A stretch of DNA of 64,000 nt from Legionella parisiensis. Lineage in GTDB: Bacteria; Pseudomonadota; Gammaproteobacteria; Legionellales; Legionellaceae. Position 1 is the first letter of the stretch. Each line of letters opens with the position of its first letter. Below, in pieces: positions 20,340-29,856 of the stretch. The notes beneath the pieces were generated by a model. That model had not been told where the DNA came from and searched no databases. It saw only the letters and a list, made by a program, of their open reading frames with translations. The position numbers and the translations under genes are program-made. The stretch covers positions 2,487,098-2,551,097 of the forward strand of contig NZ_LNYQ01000013.1 of the NCBI RefSeq assembly GCF_001467945.1. Reading direction: 5' to 3'.

Positions 20340-21341
20340 ATGAAGAACACATTACTATGGAGTACCCTTTTTACTCTGATTGGTACTCAAGTACATGCTG
20401 ATGTTACTCAGTCAGTAACAACACCTGCTCCTCAAACCCCTGGCGCCATGCAACAAACACCTGCTACACCTACTCCTCCTGGTCAAAATCTACCTTCCAT
20501 CAATCCAGCAGCAGTACCAGCAGCCGCCATCAATTGTGAATATAAAATTTCTCCAGATAACAAAACTATTGATCAGTCATTGGTGATGAAATGGGCCGCA
20601 AAAGCTGTTACCCAAGCTTTTGACTTTGATCCAAATAATTTAGACTCCCAATTGCAAAAACTACAACCATGCTTTACCGAGCAAGGATGGACTGGTTTTA
20701 ATACAGCGTTACAAAAATCAGGTAATTTGGAAGCGATTAAATCCCAAAAACTGACTGTAAGCAGTCAAGTGACAGGACAAATTGTAGTAACGGAAGCAAA
20801 AGACAATCAATGGAAAATTAACTTGCCGGTGCAAGTTGTTTATCAGAATGATAAAGAAAAAGTAACTCAATTACTCAGTGTTGACGTGACTGTGGGGCGT
20901 AAGATAACTGGAGATTTGGGAATTACTCAGATGATCGCTGCACCAAGAGGAACAGTAAGTCAAAAACTACCCCCTGATTTTAATCCTAACCCTGCTACGG
21001 TCATGAATCCAAATATTGAAACGATGACCCCGCCATCAAAAACAACTCCTACTACGCCTCCTACTACATCCCCTACTACATCTCCTACTACATCTCCTAC
21101 TACATCTCCTACTACATCTCCTACTACATCTCCTACTACATCTCCTACTACATCTCCTACTACGTCTCCTACTACATCTCCTACTACATCTCCTACTACG
21201 CCCCCTACTACATCTCCTACTACGTCAACTCAACCAACTTCTGCAAATCCTTCGGCAACTCCAACTCCAGCTACCCCTGGACAGCCTACTTTGCCAGAAA
21301 ATCGCTCCACACAACCCTCACTTCCACCTAATACGCCTTAA
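20340..21341 (+). CDS. Secreted DotI/IcmL-like domain protein with Pro-Thr-Thr-Ser repeat tail
   Basis: The 333-residue protein has a signal peptide (cleavage likely after VHA, residue 20) and a Pro/Thr-rich linker to residue 60. A globular domain follows (about 60-205) that reads like the periplasmic DotI/IcmL domain of type IVB secretion systems. It has NCEYKI at the start, a W.....AFDFD helix, FTEQGW.GF..AL..SGNLE, a beta-rich stretch and DV.VGR..TGDLGI..MIA. The C-terminal third is disordered: 15 perfect or near-perfect units of PTT(S/P), then Pro-rich sequence. True IcmL has an N-terminal membrane anchor, absent here, so this is a free periplasmic or exported relative, not the core secretion component. 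AAGGAG precedes the ATG. Confidence 0.78.
   Translation: MKNTLLWSTLFTLIGTQVHADVTQSVTTPAPQTPGAMQQTPATPTPPGQNLPSINPAAVPAAAINCEYKISPDNKTIDQSLVMKWAAKAVTQAFDFDPNNLDSQLQKLQPCFTEQGWTGFNTALQKSGNLEAIKSQKLTVSSQVTGQIVVTEAKDNQWKINLPVQVVYQNDKEKVTQLLSVDVTVGRKITGDLGITQMIAAPRGTVSQKLPPDFNPNPATVMNPNIETMTPPSKTTPTTPPTTSPTTSPTTSPTTSPTTSPTTSPTTSPTTSPTTSPTTSPTTSPTTPPTTSPTTSTQPTSANPSATPTPATPGQPTLPENRSTQPSLPPNTP
21048..21227 (+). repeat. 12-bp tandem repeat, 15 units, inside the IcmL-like gene
   Basis: Fifteen units of CCTACTACATCT or close variants encode (Pro-Thr-Thr-Ser/Pro)15. The middle units are identical, so copy number is likely to vary between strains by slippage without changing frame. Confidence 0.95.
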
Positions 21342-21378
21342 TTTAGTATCGTCTTTCTTAGTGAGAAAAAATCATAGT

Positions 21379-21440
21379 TGAAGCATAGCGAAACCATTGG
21401 GAGCCAAGCGAGCCTGGATTTCGCTATGCTTCACCCAGGC
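21379..21440. repeat. Composite palindrome between convergent genes
   Basis: Arms of 15 bases, TGAAGCATAGCGAAA (21379-21393) and its perfect complement (21419-21433), enclose and overlap an AGCCTGGAT...ACCCAGGC core (21411-21440). It lies between the convergent IcmL-like and L,D-transpeptidase genes. It could terminate both, and belongs with the dispersed AGCCTGG hairpins. Confidence 0.65.
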
Positions 21441-21463
21441 CAGGATAAGATGAGATTGATAAC

Positions 21464-22069
21464 TTATGCAGATGCAACTGGTTTATTGGCACCAGGCTCA
21501 CCAGGGTATTCCAATACAATAACTTTTGTACCTATTTGGAAAAAGTTTTCACTTAACCATTTAGCAGCACTTGGGAAAATACGCACGCAGCCATGACTTG
21601 ATGGATGTTCAGGAACTTCGTATGCTGCATGTATAGTATATCCTTGATAGAAATAAGTACAATAAGGCATTCTTGCACCGCCTTTAGTATCCACGGGATA
21701 TTCCCCGGACTTACAGTCAACTCCTCTTCGATTATAAACTTTAAAAGTTCCAGTAACGGTTCTGCACGATTGATTTGAATTTTCTTCACATGCGTCTATA
21801 CCTGCTGATCCACCGCCAGTCAGTAAACGATTACCTTCTTCATCATAAGCAGCCCAAGCAGAAACCTTCGGATCGAAAATAAAACGTTTCTCACCTGTTG
21901 CCTGAATCTTCTGAGGATAATAATCACGACCTCGTTTGTCTTTTGTATAATGAACCGTCCGATGCACATAACCTGCATCATCAGTAATTAAAGTAGATGG
22001 ATCATTCTCAACACAGGATGTTAACCCACCAATGCACAGTAACAAACCTGCCCAAAACAACTTATTCAT
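21464..22069 (-). CDS. L,D-transpeptidase (YkuD domain) lipoprotein
   Basis: This 201-residue exported protein would form or rearrange 3-3 peptidoglycan cross-links or attach proteins to peptidoglycan. The N-terminus is a lipoprotein signal with the lipobox LTSC (Cys19). The YkuD domain occupies the C-terminal half. The catalytic motif is SSHGCVRIF preceded by HAAYEVPEHP, which supplies the conserved His and the nucleophile Cys. Residues after the lipobox suggest outer-membrane sorting (no Asp at +2). GGAG precedes the ATG. It is downstream of ettA on the same strand, separated by a palindrome. Confidence 0.9.
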   Translation of the reverse strand: MNKLFWAGLLLCIGGLTSCVENDPSTLITDDAGYVHRTVHYTKDKRGRDYYPQKIQATGEKRFIFDPKVSAWAAYDEEGNRLLTGGGSAGIDACEENSNQSCRTVTGTFKVYNRRGVDCKSGEYPVDTKGGARMPYCTYFYQGYTIHAAYEVPEHPSSHGCVRIFPSAAKWLSENFFQIGTKVIVLEYPGEPGANKPVASA

Positions 22070-22179
22070 TAAATTTTATCTCCACTTATATTAATGCTTT
22101 CTTAAAATCACTTACTTTTCCTGACACACTGTTCCTTGAGCTTCACAAAATCTACCCCATTCATACTATTAATCGGCTC

Positions 22180-22222
22180 TGTTGACATTTCGTTTTTTGA
22201 TTACCAAAACGAAATGTCAACA
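22180..22222. repeat. Perfect 17-bp inverted repeat downstream of ettA
   Basis: TGTTGACATTTCGTTTT (22180-22196) and its exact complement (22206-22222) flank a 9-base loop, 13 bases after the ettA stop. Each arm carries a consensus-like TTGACA reading outward on opposite strands. AT-rich arms and the absence of a T-run argue against a normal terminator. The start GGCTCTGTTGACA resembles insertion-sequence ends, so this may be a collapsed element. Confidence 0.65.
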
Positions 22223-22234
22223 AACCCCTAAAAT

Positions 22235-23908
22235 TTACGACTCTAATTTTCTGTATTTAATTCGAGATGGCCTATCTGCTGCATCACCCAACCGACGTCT
22301 GCGATCCGCTTCATAATCAGTATAATTTCCCTCAATAAAGGTAATTTGGGAATCACCTTCAAAAGCCATCAGATGAGTACAAATCCTATCTAAAAACCAT
22401 CGGTCATGCGAAATCACAATAACACAACCTGGAAAATTAAGAATTGCATCTTCCAAAGCACGTAAGGTCTCGACATCCAAATCATTACTGGGTTCGTCAA
22501 GTAATAATACATTTCCGCCACTTTTCAGTAATTTTGCCAAATGTACGCGATTACGCTCCCCTCCAGAAAGCTGGGCCATTTTCTTTTGTTGATCCGAGCC
22601 TTTAAAATTGAAACGCCCCACATAGGCACGTGAAGGCATTTGAAAACTCCCTACTTGCATGATGTCGTGTCCATCAGAAATCTCCTCCCATACTGTTTTA
22701 TTGGGATTTAATTCATCACGCATCTGGTCTACGTAAGCCAATTGAACCGTTTCACCAACGCGAATTTCACCATCATCAGGCTTCTCCTGGCCGGTAATCA
22801 TTTTTAGAAATGTAGACTTACCTGCCCCATTAGGACCAATAATCCCTAAGATACCACCCTTCGGAAGTTTAAAATCCAAATTTTCAATTAAGATTCGATC
22901 GCCAAATGATTTTGTAATTTTCTCACCTTCAATAACCAGATCACCCAAACGCTCACCTGGTGGGATATATATTTCATTGGTTTCATTACGCTTTTGAAAC
23001 TCTTTCGAATTCATTTCTTCAAACCGAGCAAGACGTGCCTTGTTTTTGGCATGACGTCCTTTAGGTGAAGTACGCACCCACTCTAATTCTGCTTTCATTG
23101 CACGCATATGAGCATCTTCTTGCTTTTGCTCCATCTCTAGCCGTGCTTCTTTCTGTTCAAGCCATGAAGAGTAATTGCCTTTGTAAGGTATTCCTTCACC
23201 ACGATCCAGTTCCAATATCCACTCTGCAGCATTATCTAAGAAATATCGATCATGGGTAATCGCAACCACCGTACCAGGGAACCCTTCAAGGTAATGCTCT
23301 AACCAAGCTACGGATTCTGCATCCAAATGGTTAGTCGGTTCATCAAGTAACAACATATCTGGGTTAGAAAGCAACAGACGACATAATGCGACTCGTCGAC
23401 GCTCACCTCCTGATAGTTTACCTACAACAGCATCCCATTCAGGTAATCGTAATGCATCAGCAGCAACATCCAGCTTTCTATCTAAATCCCAACCGCCACC
23501 AGCTTCAATAGCATTTTGCAAATCACCTTGCTCAGCTAGTAAATTGTTCATTTCATCATCGCTCATTGGTTCTGCAAAACGCATACTGATTTCGTCGAAG
23601 CGGGCAAGTTTATCCTTCATTTCTTTTACGCCTTCCTCAACAATTTCCCGGACAGTTTTATCCAGATCCAATTGAGGCTCTTGCTCCAGATAACCAATCC
23701 TAATTCCAGGCTGTGGTCTTGCTTCTCCCTCGAAATGAGTGTCAACACCTGCCATAATACGTAATAAAGTGGACTTACCAGAACCGTTCAATCCTAATAC
23801 ACCGATTTTAGCGCCAGGAAAAAAACTTAATGAAATATCTTTTAGAATAAACCGCTGATTTTCAACTATTTTGCTGACACGATTCATGGTAAAAATATAT
23901 TGTGACAT
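22235..23908 (-). CDS. ettA: Energy-dependent translational throttle protein EttA (ABC-F)
   Basis: This soluble tandem ABC ATPase binds the ribosomal E site and gates the first elongation steps according to ATP/ADP. 557 residues, as in E. coli EttA. The first ATPase has Walker A GLNGSGKST (about 39-47), signature LSGGERRRVALCRLL and Walker B LLLDEPTNHLDAESV. The inter-domain P-site tRNA-interaction region is rich in charged residues (about 240-310). The second ATPase has GPNGAGKST, LSGGERNRVHLA and LLLDEPSNDLDVETL. There are no membrane segments. It is preceded by GGAG at good spacing and appears to be a single gene. Confidence 0.96.
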   Translation of the reverse strand: MSQYIFTMNRVSKIVENQRFILKDISLSFFPGAKIGVLGLNGSGKSTLLRIMAGVDTHFEGEARPQPGIRIGYLEQEPQLDLDKTVREIVEEGVKEMKDKLARFDEISMRFAEPMSDDEMNNLLAEQGDLQNAIEAGGGWDLDRKLDVAADALRLPEWDAVVGKLSGGERRRVALCRLLLSNPDMLLLDEPTNHLDAESVAWLEHYLEGFPGTVVAITHDRYFLDNAAEWILELDRGEGIPYKGNYSSWLEQKEARLEMEQKQEDAHMRAMKAELEWVRTSPKGRHAKNKARLARFEEMNSKEFQKRNETNEIYIPPGERLGDLVIEGEKITKSFGDRILIENLDFKLPKGGILGIIGPNGAGKSTFLKMITGQEKPDDGEIRVGETVQLAYVDQMRDELNPNKTVWEEISDGHDIMQVGSFQMPSRAYVGRFNFKGSDQQKKMAQLSGGERNRVHLAKLLKSGGNVLLLDEPSNDLDVETLRALEDAILNFPGCVIVISHDRWFLDRICTHLMAFEGDSQITFIEGNYTDYEADRRRRLGDAADRPSRIKYRKLES

Positions 23909-23937
23909 AACTGCTCCGTCTTTTTAAACTGCCTTTA

Positions 23938-23967
23938 TAGCCTGGGTGAGGCACAGCCGTACCCGGG
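23938..23967. repeat. AGCCTGGGT-type intergenic hairpin, copy in the ettA leader
   Basis: CCTGGGT (23941-23947) pairs with ACCCGGG (23961-23967). It lies between the tdh stop and the ettA start, both leftward, so it could terminate kbl-tdh transcription. Confidence 0.5.
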
Positions 23968-24030
23968 AAAAATGATGTTTGATATTCCCCAGGCGATAGT
24001 TTTACTTCACCTGGATTACTTATTTATTTT

Positions 24031-25053
24031 CTACCAATCAAGCACTACTTTACCTGACTGGCCTGATGCCATAATTTGAAATGCTTGTTGGTACTCATCA
24101 ATTGGGAAACGATGCGTTATGACTGGTGAAATATCCAATCCGCTTTGTAACATGGCAATCATTTTATACCATGTTTCAAACATTTCACGTCCGTAAATAC
24201 CTTTAATCACGAGACCTTTAAAAATAACTTGATTCCAATCAATAGCTGTTTCCTGAGGTGGTATGCCTAACATAGCCACATGTCCGCCATGATTCATTGC
24301 TTTCATCATATCGTTTAGAGCCATAGGGTTTCCTGACATCTCCAAACCTACATCAAAACCCTCGAGCATTCCTAACTCGGAAGTTACATCAGCCAGCTTT
24401 TCGTACTTAATATTTACTGCACGAGTCACCCCCATTTTCCGGGCTAACCCCAAACGATAATCATTCACATCGGTGATAACTACATGACGCGCACCTATAT
24501 GTCTTACAATAGCAGCCGCCATAATACCAATAGGCCCAGCACCTGTAATCAATACATCTTCACCTACGACATCAAAAGCCAAAGCACAGTGAGTAGCATT
24601 TCCAAATGGGTCAAAAATTGAAGCCTCTTCTGCAGTAACATTATCAGGAAGAACAATAACATTACTCGCCGGTATGGATAAATATTCTGCAAAGCAGCCT
24701 GGTCTATTGACCCCGACACCTAAAGTATTACGACAAAGATGACGTTTACCAGCACGGCAATTTCGGCAGAAACCACAGGTTATATGCCCTTCACCAGAAA
24801 CGCGCTGTCCCTCATGAAGTCCTTTCACTTCTTGCCCTACTGCAACAATTTCGCCATAAAACTCATGCCCTACAGTCATAGGCACTGGGATAGTTGCTTG
24901 CGCCCATTCATCCCAGGAATAAATATGGATGTCAGTGCCACATATCGCTGTTTTTTTCACTTTAATCAATACATCATTGACGCCATATTCAGGTATAGCG
25001 ACTTCCTCCATCCAAATTCCAGGTTCCTTTTTCGCCTTGACTAATGATTTCAT
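24031..25053 (-). CDS. tdh: L-threonine 3-dehydrogenase
   Basis: Tdh oxidises L-threonine to 2-amino-3-ketobutyrate with NAD, the first step of threonine catabolism to glycine. 340 residues, typical. This is a zinc-containing medium-chain dehydrogenase. Catalytic zinc ligands are Cys38 (AICGTD) and His63-Glu64 (VGHEFYGE). Structural zinc is bound by Cys93, Cys96, Cys99 and Cys107 in [15 protein letters not shown]. The nucleotide-binding motif is GAGPIG (about 170). GAGG lies upstream of the ATG. It follows kbl by 55 bases in the same orientation; the two enzymes act in sequence. Confidence 0.97.
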   Translation of the reverse strand: MKSLVKAKKEPGIWMEEVAIPEYGVNDVLIKVKKTAICGTDIHIYSWDEWAQATIPVPMTVGHEFYGEIVAVGQEVKGLHEGQRVSGEGHITCGFCRNCRAGKRHLCRNTLGVGVNRPGCFAEYLSIPASNVIVLPDNVTAEEASIFDPFGNATHCALAFDVVGEDVLITGAGPIGIMAAAIVRHIGARHVVITDVNDYRLGLARKMGVTRAVNIKYEKLADVTSELGMLEGFDVGLEMSGNPMALNDMMKAMNHGGHVAMLGIPPQETAIDWNQVIFKGLVIKGIYGREMFETWYKMIAMLQSGLDISPVITHRFPIDEYQQAFQIMASGQSGKVVLDW

Positions 25054-25108
25054 AAAAGTACCTCAAAATAAGATCTCCTCTGCACAAGTCAGAAAAGATG
25101 ACTTTGCT

Positions 25109-26293
25109 TTAAATAACAGAAAATTCCTTACCTACAGTTTCAAATGCCTCAATCGCTTTATCCAAATGATGTAGCTCATGCGCAGCCGACATTTGGGTGC
25201 GAATTCGCGCTAAACCCTTAGGTACGACAGGATAAGAAAAACCAACAACATAGATGCCTAACTCTAACAAACGATTCGCCATCCGCCCTGCCAAGCTGGC
25301 ATCACCCAACATCACAGGAATAATTGGATGTTCTCCAGGGATTAGCTTAAACCCTAATTTAGTCATACCTTCACGAAAATAATGGCTGTTACGTTTTAAT
25401 TTCTCAGCCCAATGATTATTTTTCATTAAATTATCCAGCACAACACAAGAAGTATGTGCAATCACCGGAGCTAAGGTATTTGAGAATAAGTAAGGTCTGG
25501 AGCGTTGGCGCAACCATTCGACTATAGCCTGATTTGCTGCAGTATAACCACCTGAAGCACCACCCAAAGCCTTACCCAGAGTGCCTGTGATAATATCGAT
25601 GCGATCACTAACTCCAAAATGCTCAGGAGTACCACGGCCAGTTTCACCCATAAAACCAACGGCATGGGAGTCGTCAACCATAACCATAGCATCATATTTA
25701 TCGGCTAACTCACAAATTGCAGGCAGATTTGCCAAAATCCCATCCATGGAAAAAACACCGTCTGTAGCAATTAAACGAAATCGTGCATTTTTAGCGGCGA
25801 TCAATTGCTCTTCCAAAGCGCTCATATCGTTATTAGCATATCGATAACGTGCAGCTTTACAGAGCCTAACCCCATCAATGATACTGGCATGATTTAATGC
25901 ATCACTAATAATCGCATCTTCTTCGCCTAACAAAGTTTCAAAAAGACCTGTGTTTGCATCAAAACAGGAAGAATATAATATAGTATCTTCCTTACTTAAA
26001 AATTGACTTATTTTCTGTTCAAGCTGTTTGTGAGGTGTTTGAGTACCACAAATAAACCGCACAGAAGCCATACCATAACCGTATTGAGCAAGTGCTTTTT
26101 GTCCTTCAGCAATAAGTTGAGGATCATTGGCCAAACCCAAGTAATTATTAGCGCATAGATTGATTACTTCTTTATGATTTACTGTAACAGCCGCTTGTTG
26201 CTGACTGGAAATAACCCGCTCTGATTTATATAAGCCTTCATTTTTAAGTGTCGCTATTTCAGTTTGCAAATAATCAGTAAATTGCTCAAGCAC
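25109..26293 (-). CDS. kbl: 2-amino-3-ketobutyrate coenzyme A ligase
   Basis: Kbl cleaves 2-amino-3-ketobutyrate with CoA to glycine and acetyl-CoA, completing threonine degradation with Tdh. 394 residues, a PLP fold-type I enzyme of the alpha-oxoamine synthase family. Residues recognised are NNYLGLAN near 49, the cofactor-binding [15 protein letters not shown] (about 207-221), and the PLP lysine Lys241 in [15 protein letters not shown]. The GTG start has AGGAG about 8 bases upstream. It is the first gene of kbl-tdh. Legionella uses amino acids as carbon source, which fits. Confidence 0.97.
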   Translation of the reverse strand: MLEQFTDYLQTEIATLKNEGLYKSERVISSQQQAAVTVNHKEVINLCANNYLGLANDPQLIAEGQKALAQYGYGMASVRFICGTQTPHKQLEQKISQFLSKEDTILYSSCFDANTGLFETLLGEEDAIISDALNHASIIDGVRLCKAARYRYANNDMSALEEQLIAAKNARFRLIATDGVFSMDGILANLPAICELADKYDAMVMVDDSHAVGFMGETGRGTPEHFGVSDRIDIITGTLGKALGGASGGYTAANQAIVEWLRQRSRPYLFSNTLAPVIAHTSCVVLDNLMKNNHWAEKLKRNSHYFREGMTKLGFKLIPGEHPIIPVMLGDASLAGRMANRLLELGIYVVGFSYPVVPKGLARIRTQMSAAHELHHLDKAIEAFETVGKEFSVI

Positions 26294-26661
26294 TGCATTC
26301 TCCTCTCATTGAATTATCGTAAATTCCCCAGACCACTCACTTCATAAGTACTCTATTGAGGTAATCAAAATCTATTTAAGAAAACTGTTAAAAATAGTGG
26401 ATCATAACAAACTTTAAACAGAGTCACCACGAAATTTGGGATTCAAGCATTATTTCTTAGCACATACGCCGTTTTTTTGCTAAGATTGTGCCAAAGTTTT
26501 AAAAGTGTGCTGACAATTCGCTTCCACAACCTCGTTTCGCAGCATATTTGCGGAATTCTAAAATCCCCAAATGTGACATCATCGCGAGCAGATCGCTAAA
26601 GCGAGGGATTTGGCAAATGAATAGTCAATCTTAACCTAAAACAATCAACACGGTAGAACAA
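26294..26661. other. 368-base divergent intergenic region
   Basis: This holds the promoters of kbl (leftward) and the methyltransferase-tolC group (rightward). No coding frame is convincing. One weak structure is AAATCCC (26561-26567) pairing with GGGATTT (26605-26611), with GCGA/TCGC pairings inside, in the leader of the rightward genes. No clear promoter consensus was found. Confidence 0.5.
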
Positions 26662-27315
26662 ATGAGTTATCAAAGCGCCCGCATAAATATGGTCAAACAA
26701 CAACTTCGAACTGGCGATGTTTTAAACGAATCCATACTTAATTTGTATGATGTAGTACTCAGACACGAATTCGTTCCCGAACAATTTATAAATTTTGCTT
26801 ATTCGGATATGCAGATACCTCTTAATCATGAGCAACGCATGCTCACACCTTTAGAAGAAGGACAAATTTTACAAGCTCTCGATTTGCAAGGTCATGAAAC
26901 AGTTTTGGAGGTAGGTACAGGCAGTGGATTTTTTACCGCAATGCTTAGTAAATTGTGTAAAAAAGTAATCAGCATAGACTATTATGCTGATTTCACGAAC
27001 AATGCTGCTCATAAGTTAAAAGAGCATCACTGCAATAATGTTGAATTAATTACAGGAGACGCTCACCAAGGTTGGTTAGAAGACGCTCCTTATGATGTTG
27101 TCATATTCACCGGCGCAATGGAAAAAATAACTGAAACCCAAAGATTACAGATACTTCCCGGCGGAAAATTATTTGTTATTGAAGGAGCATCACCAGTAAT
27201 GCAAGGTCAATTATATGAACTGGATCATCATGAAAATTGGCATGAATCCCTGGTTTTTGAAACAAACATCCCGTTATTAATCAATAAATCAAAGCCAAAA
27301 GAATTTGTATTTTAG
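26662..27315 (+). CDS. pcm: Protein-L-isoaspartate O-methyltransferase family protein
   Basis: This is an S-adenosylmethionine-dependent methyltransferase of the PCMT family, which repairs isoaspartyl residues. 217 residues. The N-terminal VKQQLRTGDVLNESIL helix is followed by the family motif EFVPEQF..FAYSD..I.L, MLTPLEEGQILQALDLQ, and the SAM-binding loop VLEVGTGSGFFTAML (about 85-99). The SAM acidic residue is in ISIDYY. Many gammaproteobacteria carry a copy beside tolC rather than surE, as here; those copies are annotated as PCMT but their substrate is less certain. tolC begins 12 bases downstream. Confidence 0.88.
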   Translation: MSYQSARINMVKQQLRTGDVLNESILNLYDVVLRHEFVPEQFINFAYSDMQIPLNHEQRMLTPLEEGQILQALDLQGHETVLEVGTGSGFFTAMLSKLCKKVISIDYYADFTNNAAHKLKEHHCNNVELITGDAHQGWLEDAPYDVVIFTGAMEKITETQRLQILPGGKLFVIEGASPVMQGQLYELDHHENWHESLVFETNIPLLINKSKPKEFVF

Positions 27316-27327
27316 GATTTAGTTTAA

Positions 27328-28701
27328 ATGAAAAAATTGTTGATTTGCTATCTCATGACTTTGGGTCTGATGTCGCAATCATTTGCCGCACCAGACCTAA
27401 TGGATATCTATCATCAAGCTCTTGAAAATGACCCTGTCTTCAAAAATGCCTATGATACCTATATGGCTAATAAAGAAGCTTTACCTCAAGCCTGGGCTGC
27501 ATTACTTCCGCAAGCAGGTCTTACAGCACAAACAACTCGAAATTTCATTCATGTGAATGATGGTTTTTTTTCCATTCAAGACGACTATTATAAATCCAGA
27601 GCATGGCAGTTTTCTGCATCACAGGCTGTTTTCAATTATCAAGCCTGGGCAAGAGTACAACAAGCAAGAGCATCGGTTAAAGCAGCACAAGCCACGTTTA
27701 ACGATGCAGCTCAGAATTTAATTCTTAGAACAGCAAAAGCCTATTTTGATATATTGTTTGCCCAAGATACTTTAAATTTTGCCGAAGCAAAGAAACGTGC
27801 AAACATGCGCCAATATGAACAAGCAAAACAACGTTTTGAGGTCGGTCTTGATCCCATTACTTCTGTATATGAAGCAAAAGCAGCCTACGATCAATCAGTG
27901 GCTACAGTTATTGCCTCGCGCAACAACCAAGAAAATCAAAGCGAAAACTTAAGAAAATTAACCAATCATGTTTATGAGCTCATAGCGCCGCTGCGAAATG
28001 GCACCATTCCCCTAGTAAAGCCAGAGCCTAACAATGTGGACGAGTGGATAGATACAGGCCTTAGACAGAACTATAAATTATGGTCTGCCAAATACAATCT
28101 TGAAGTAGCAAGACAAAATATGAAAGCGCTTTCTGCAGGAAACTGGCCTACCATCGCTATCCAGGGAAAGTCAACAGAAGCAACAAACGAAGTCAATACA
28201 TCCAGCCCTTTCTTACCTGCAAACCAAAAGCAATCTAGTGTTGGTTTAGCTCTGAACTTTCCTGCATTTCAAGGAGGACTAGTTCTCTCACAAACACGAC
28301 AGGCGAAGCATAATTTTCAAGCCAGTAGTGAACTGGTCGAACAAACTTATCGAGATGTGGTAGTAAACAGTCGGATTGCTTTTAATACCATTACTGATGG
28401 TATCAGCAAAGTAAAGGCTGACAGACAAACTATTATTTCCCAACAAAATTCATTAGAAAGTACAGAAGCTCAATTTGAGGTAGGCACTCGTACTATGGTA
28501 GATGTGGTAAATGCCCAACAGCGGCTTTTTGAAGCTCAGAATCAGCTTGCTAATGACCAATATGCTTTGATTAATGCCGTTTTAACTCTAAAATACCTTG
28601 CGGGAACACTCAATGTAAATGATCTCGAACTGATCAATTCATGGCTGGCAACAACCAGGGTTGACAAGTTACCCCCAGCTGAAAGCAAGGCTACTAAATA
28701 A
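27328..28701 (+). CDS. tolC: TolC-family outer-membrane channel protein
   Basis: This is the outer-membrane exit duct for tripartite efflux pumps and type I secretion. 457 residues. A signal peptide is at about 1-20 (cleavage after SFA). Two repeats of the outer-membrane efflux domain follow: the first includes [19 protein letters not shown], the second begins near [20 protein letters not shown]. The conserved ending [28 protein letters not shown] is typical. Long amphipathic helices are rich in Ala, Gln and Glu. It sits 12 bases after the pcm-like gene and 26 bases before ttcA. It may serve the RND pump at the left end of the window. Confidence 0.95.
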   Translation: MKKLLICYLMTLGLMSQSFAAPDLMDIYHQALENDPVFKNAYDTYMANKEALPQAWAALLPQAGLTAQTTRNFIHVNDGFFSIQDDYYKSRAWQFSASQAVFNYQAWARVQQARASVKAAQATFNDAAQNLILRTAKAYFDILFAQDTLNFAEAKKRANMRQYEQAKQRFEVGLDPITSVYEAKAAYDQSVATVIASRNNQENQSENLRKLTNHVYELIAPLRNGTIPLVKPEPNNVDEWIDTGLRQNYKLWSAKYNLEVARQNMKALSAGNWPTIAIQGKSTEATNEVNTSSPFLPANQKQSSVGLALNFPAFQGGLVLSQTRQAKHNFQASSELVEQTYRDVVVNSRIAFNTITDGISKVKADRQTIISQQNSLESTEAQFEVGTRTMVDVVNAQQRLFEAQNQLANDQYALINAVLTLKYLAGTLNVNDLELINSWLATTRVDKLPPAESKATK

Positions 28702-28727
28702 CTAACTACTTTTATTCAGGTTTAATA

Positions 28728-29570
28728 ATGTCCAATCCCTCTCAAGTTGAAAAAAAATTATTACATTATACCGGTAAAGCGATTGCCGATTTTAACATGA
28801 TCCAGCGTGGCGATCGGGTTATGGTCTGTTTATCAGGTGGCAAAGATTCTTTTACCCTCTTAACGATTCTGGATCAGTTGCGCCGCCGCTCCGGGAATAA
28901 ATTTGAACTGTTTTCTTTTACCCTGGATCAAGCCCAACCGGGTTGGGATGATAGTGCATTGCGTAAATGGCTTGTTGATCGCTCCATCCCTCATGAAATT
29001 CTAACCCGGGATACCTACAGTATCGTTAAAGAAAAAATTCCTGAAGGTAAAACGTATTGCTCTTTGTGCTCTCGCTTGCGCCGAGGTATCATCTATCGAT
29101 ATGCCGAAGAACATGGGTTCAATAAAATTGCTCTAGGCCATCATCGCGATGATCTGGTTCGTACATTAATGATGTCCATCCTCTACAACGGTGATATTCG
29201 CTCCATGCCACCGAAATTACTTAGTGACAATAAAAAGCATATAGTTATCCGTCCATTATGCTATGCGCAAGAAAAAGATATTATCGCATTTGCCAAGGAA
29301 CAATCCTATCCTATTATTCCGTGTACTCTTTGTGGCTCACAGGAAAATTTAATGCGCAAAAAAGTAACACATTTAATTAATCAGCTTGCTGAAGAAAACC
29401 CCAAAGTTCCAAGTAATATTCTCCATGCACTGCAAAGCATCAAGCCTAGCCAACTTATGGATCAAAATATGTGGAATTTTAGAAATCTTGAGCATGAATT
29501 GATTTCAAATCAAGCAACTAATACGGATGAACTCTTTAACACGGAAGAATTCGATCCAATTGAAGCATAA
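28728..29570 (+). CDS. ttcA: tRNA 2-thiocytidine(32) synthetase TtcA
   Basis: TtcA thiolates cytidine 32 of certain tRNAs using ATP and an Fe-S cluster. 280 residues. The PP-loop ATP motif SGGKDS is at residues 36-41. Cluster ligands are Cys111 and Cys114 (YCSLC) and the downstream C-x-x-C (199 and 202, PCTLCGSQ). [15 protein letters not shown] and GDIRSMPP are family signatures. The C-terminal 35 residues are acidic and variable. It follows tolC closely on the same strand. A strong hairpin (29581-29611) follows the stop. Confidence 0.97.
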   Translation: MSNPSQVEKKLLHYTGKAIADFNMIQRGDRVMVCLSGGKDSFTLLTILDQLRRRSGNKFELFSFTLDQAQPGWDDSALRKWLVDRSIPHEILTRDTYSIVKEKIPEGKTYCSLCSRLRRGIIYRYAEEHGFNKIALGHHRDDLVRTLMMSILYNGDIRSMPPKLLSDNKKHIVIRPLCYAQEKDIIAFAKEQSYPIIPCTLCGSQENLMRKKVTHLINQLAEENPKVPSNILHALQSIKPSQLMDQNMWNFRNLEHELISNQATNTDELFNTEEFDPIEA

Positions 29571-29580
29571 AAAAGTTAGT

Positions 29581-29611
29581 AGCCTGGATTTCCTTACACT
29601 GCATCCAGGCT
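29581..29611 (+). terminator. Terminator-like AGCCTGGAT hairpin after ttcA
   Basis: AGCCTGGAT (29581-29589) pairs perfectly with ATCCAGGCT (29603-29611), 10 bases after the ttcA stop, followed by TTGAG. It has the same core as the other intergenic hairpins of the window, here in a position suited to ending the tolC-ttcA transcript. Confidence 0.65.
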
Positions 29612-29733
29612 TTGAGTAAACAACCCTTCTCAATTCTCCCCAAATGATCAGCCCTCTAACAAACTATTTAACACACATAATGTATTTATATGGCGCAATA
29701 AGATAATAAGTACCACAAATTCTTAACAAAACC

Positions 29734-29760
29734 GTAACAACTTTATAACATTTTTGTTAC
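29734..29760. promoter_or_regulatory. GTAACAA/TTGTTAC inverted repeat upstream of the SulP-carbonic anhydrase gene
   Basis: GTAACAA (29734-29740) and TTGTTAC (29754-29760) are perfect inverted half-sites 13 bases apart, about 100 bases upstream of the start codon. The same half-sites recur 2 bases apart at 61354-61369 before the His-rich secreted peptide gene. A shared regulator is plausible; a CpxR-like GTAA box is one candidate. Confidence 0.45.
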
Positions 29761-29856
29761 AATAGTGCTTAATTGAATAACACTACAATCTTACAATTAA
29801 AAAAATTTTCTAAATCAATATTTATTTAGTTTTGTTATATAGAGGAAAACAAATCC

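Noticed and set aside
21048..21227. 12-bp repeats as a CRISPR array
   Set aside because: Units are contiguous, without spacers, and keep a reading frame inside a coding gene.
21378..21596. Rightward frame after the IcmL-like gene
   Set aside because: It begins inside a palindrome without a normal start and runs antisense through the L,D-transpeptidase catalytic region.
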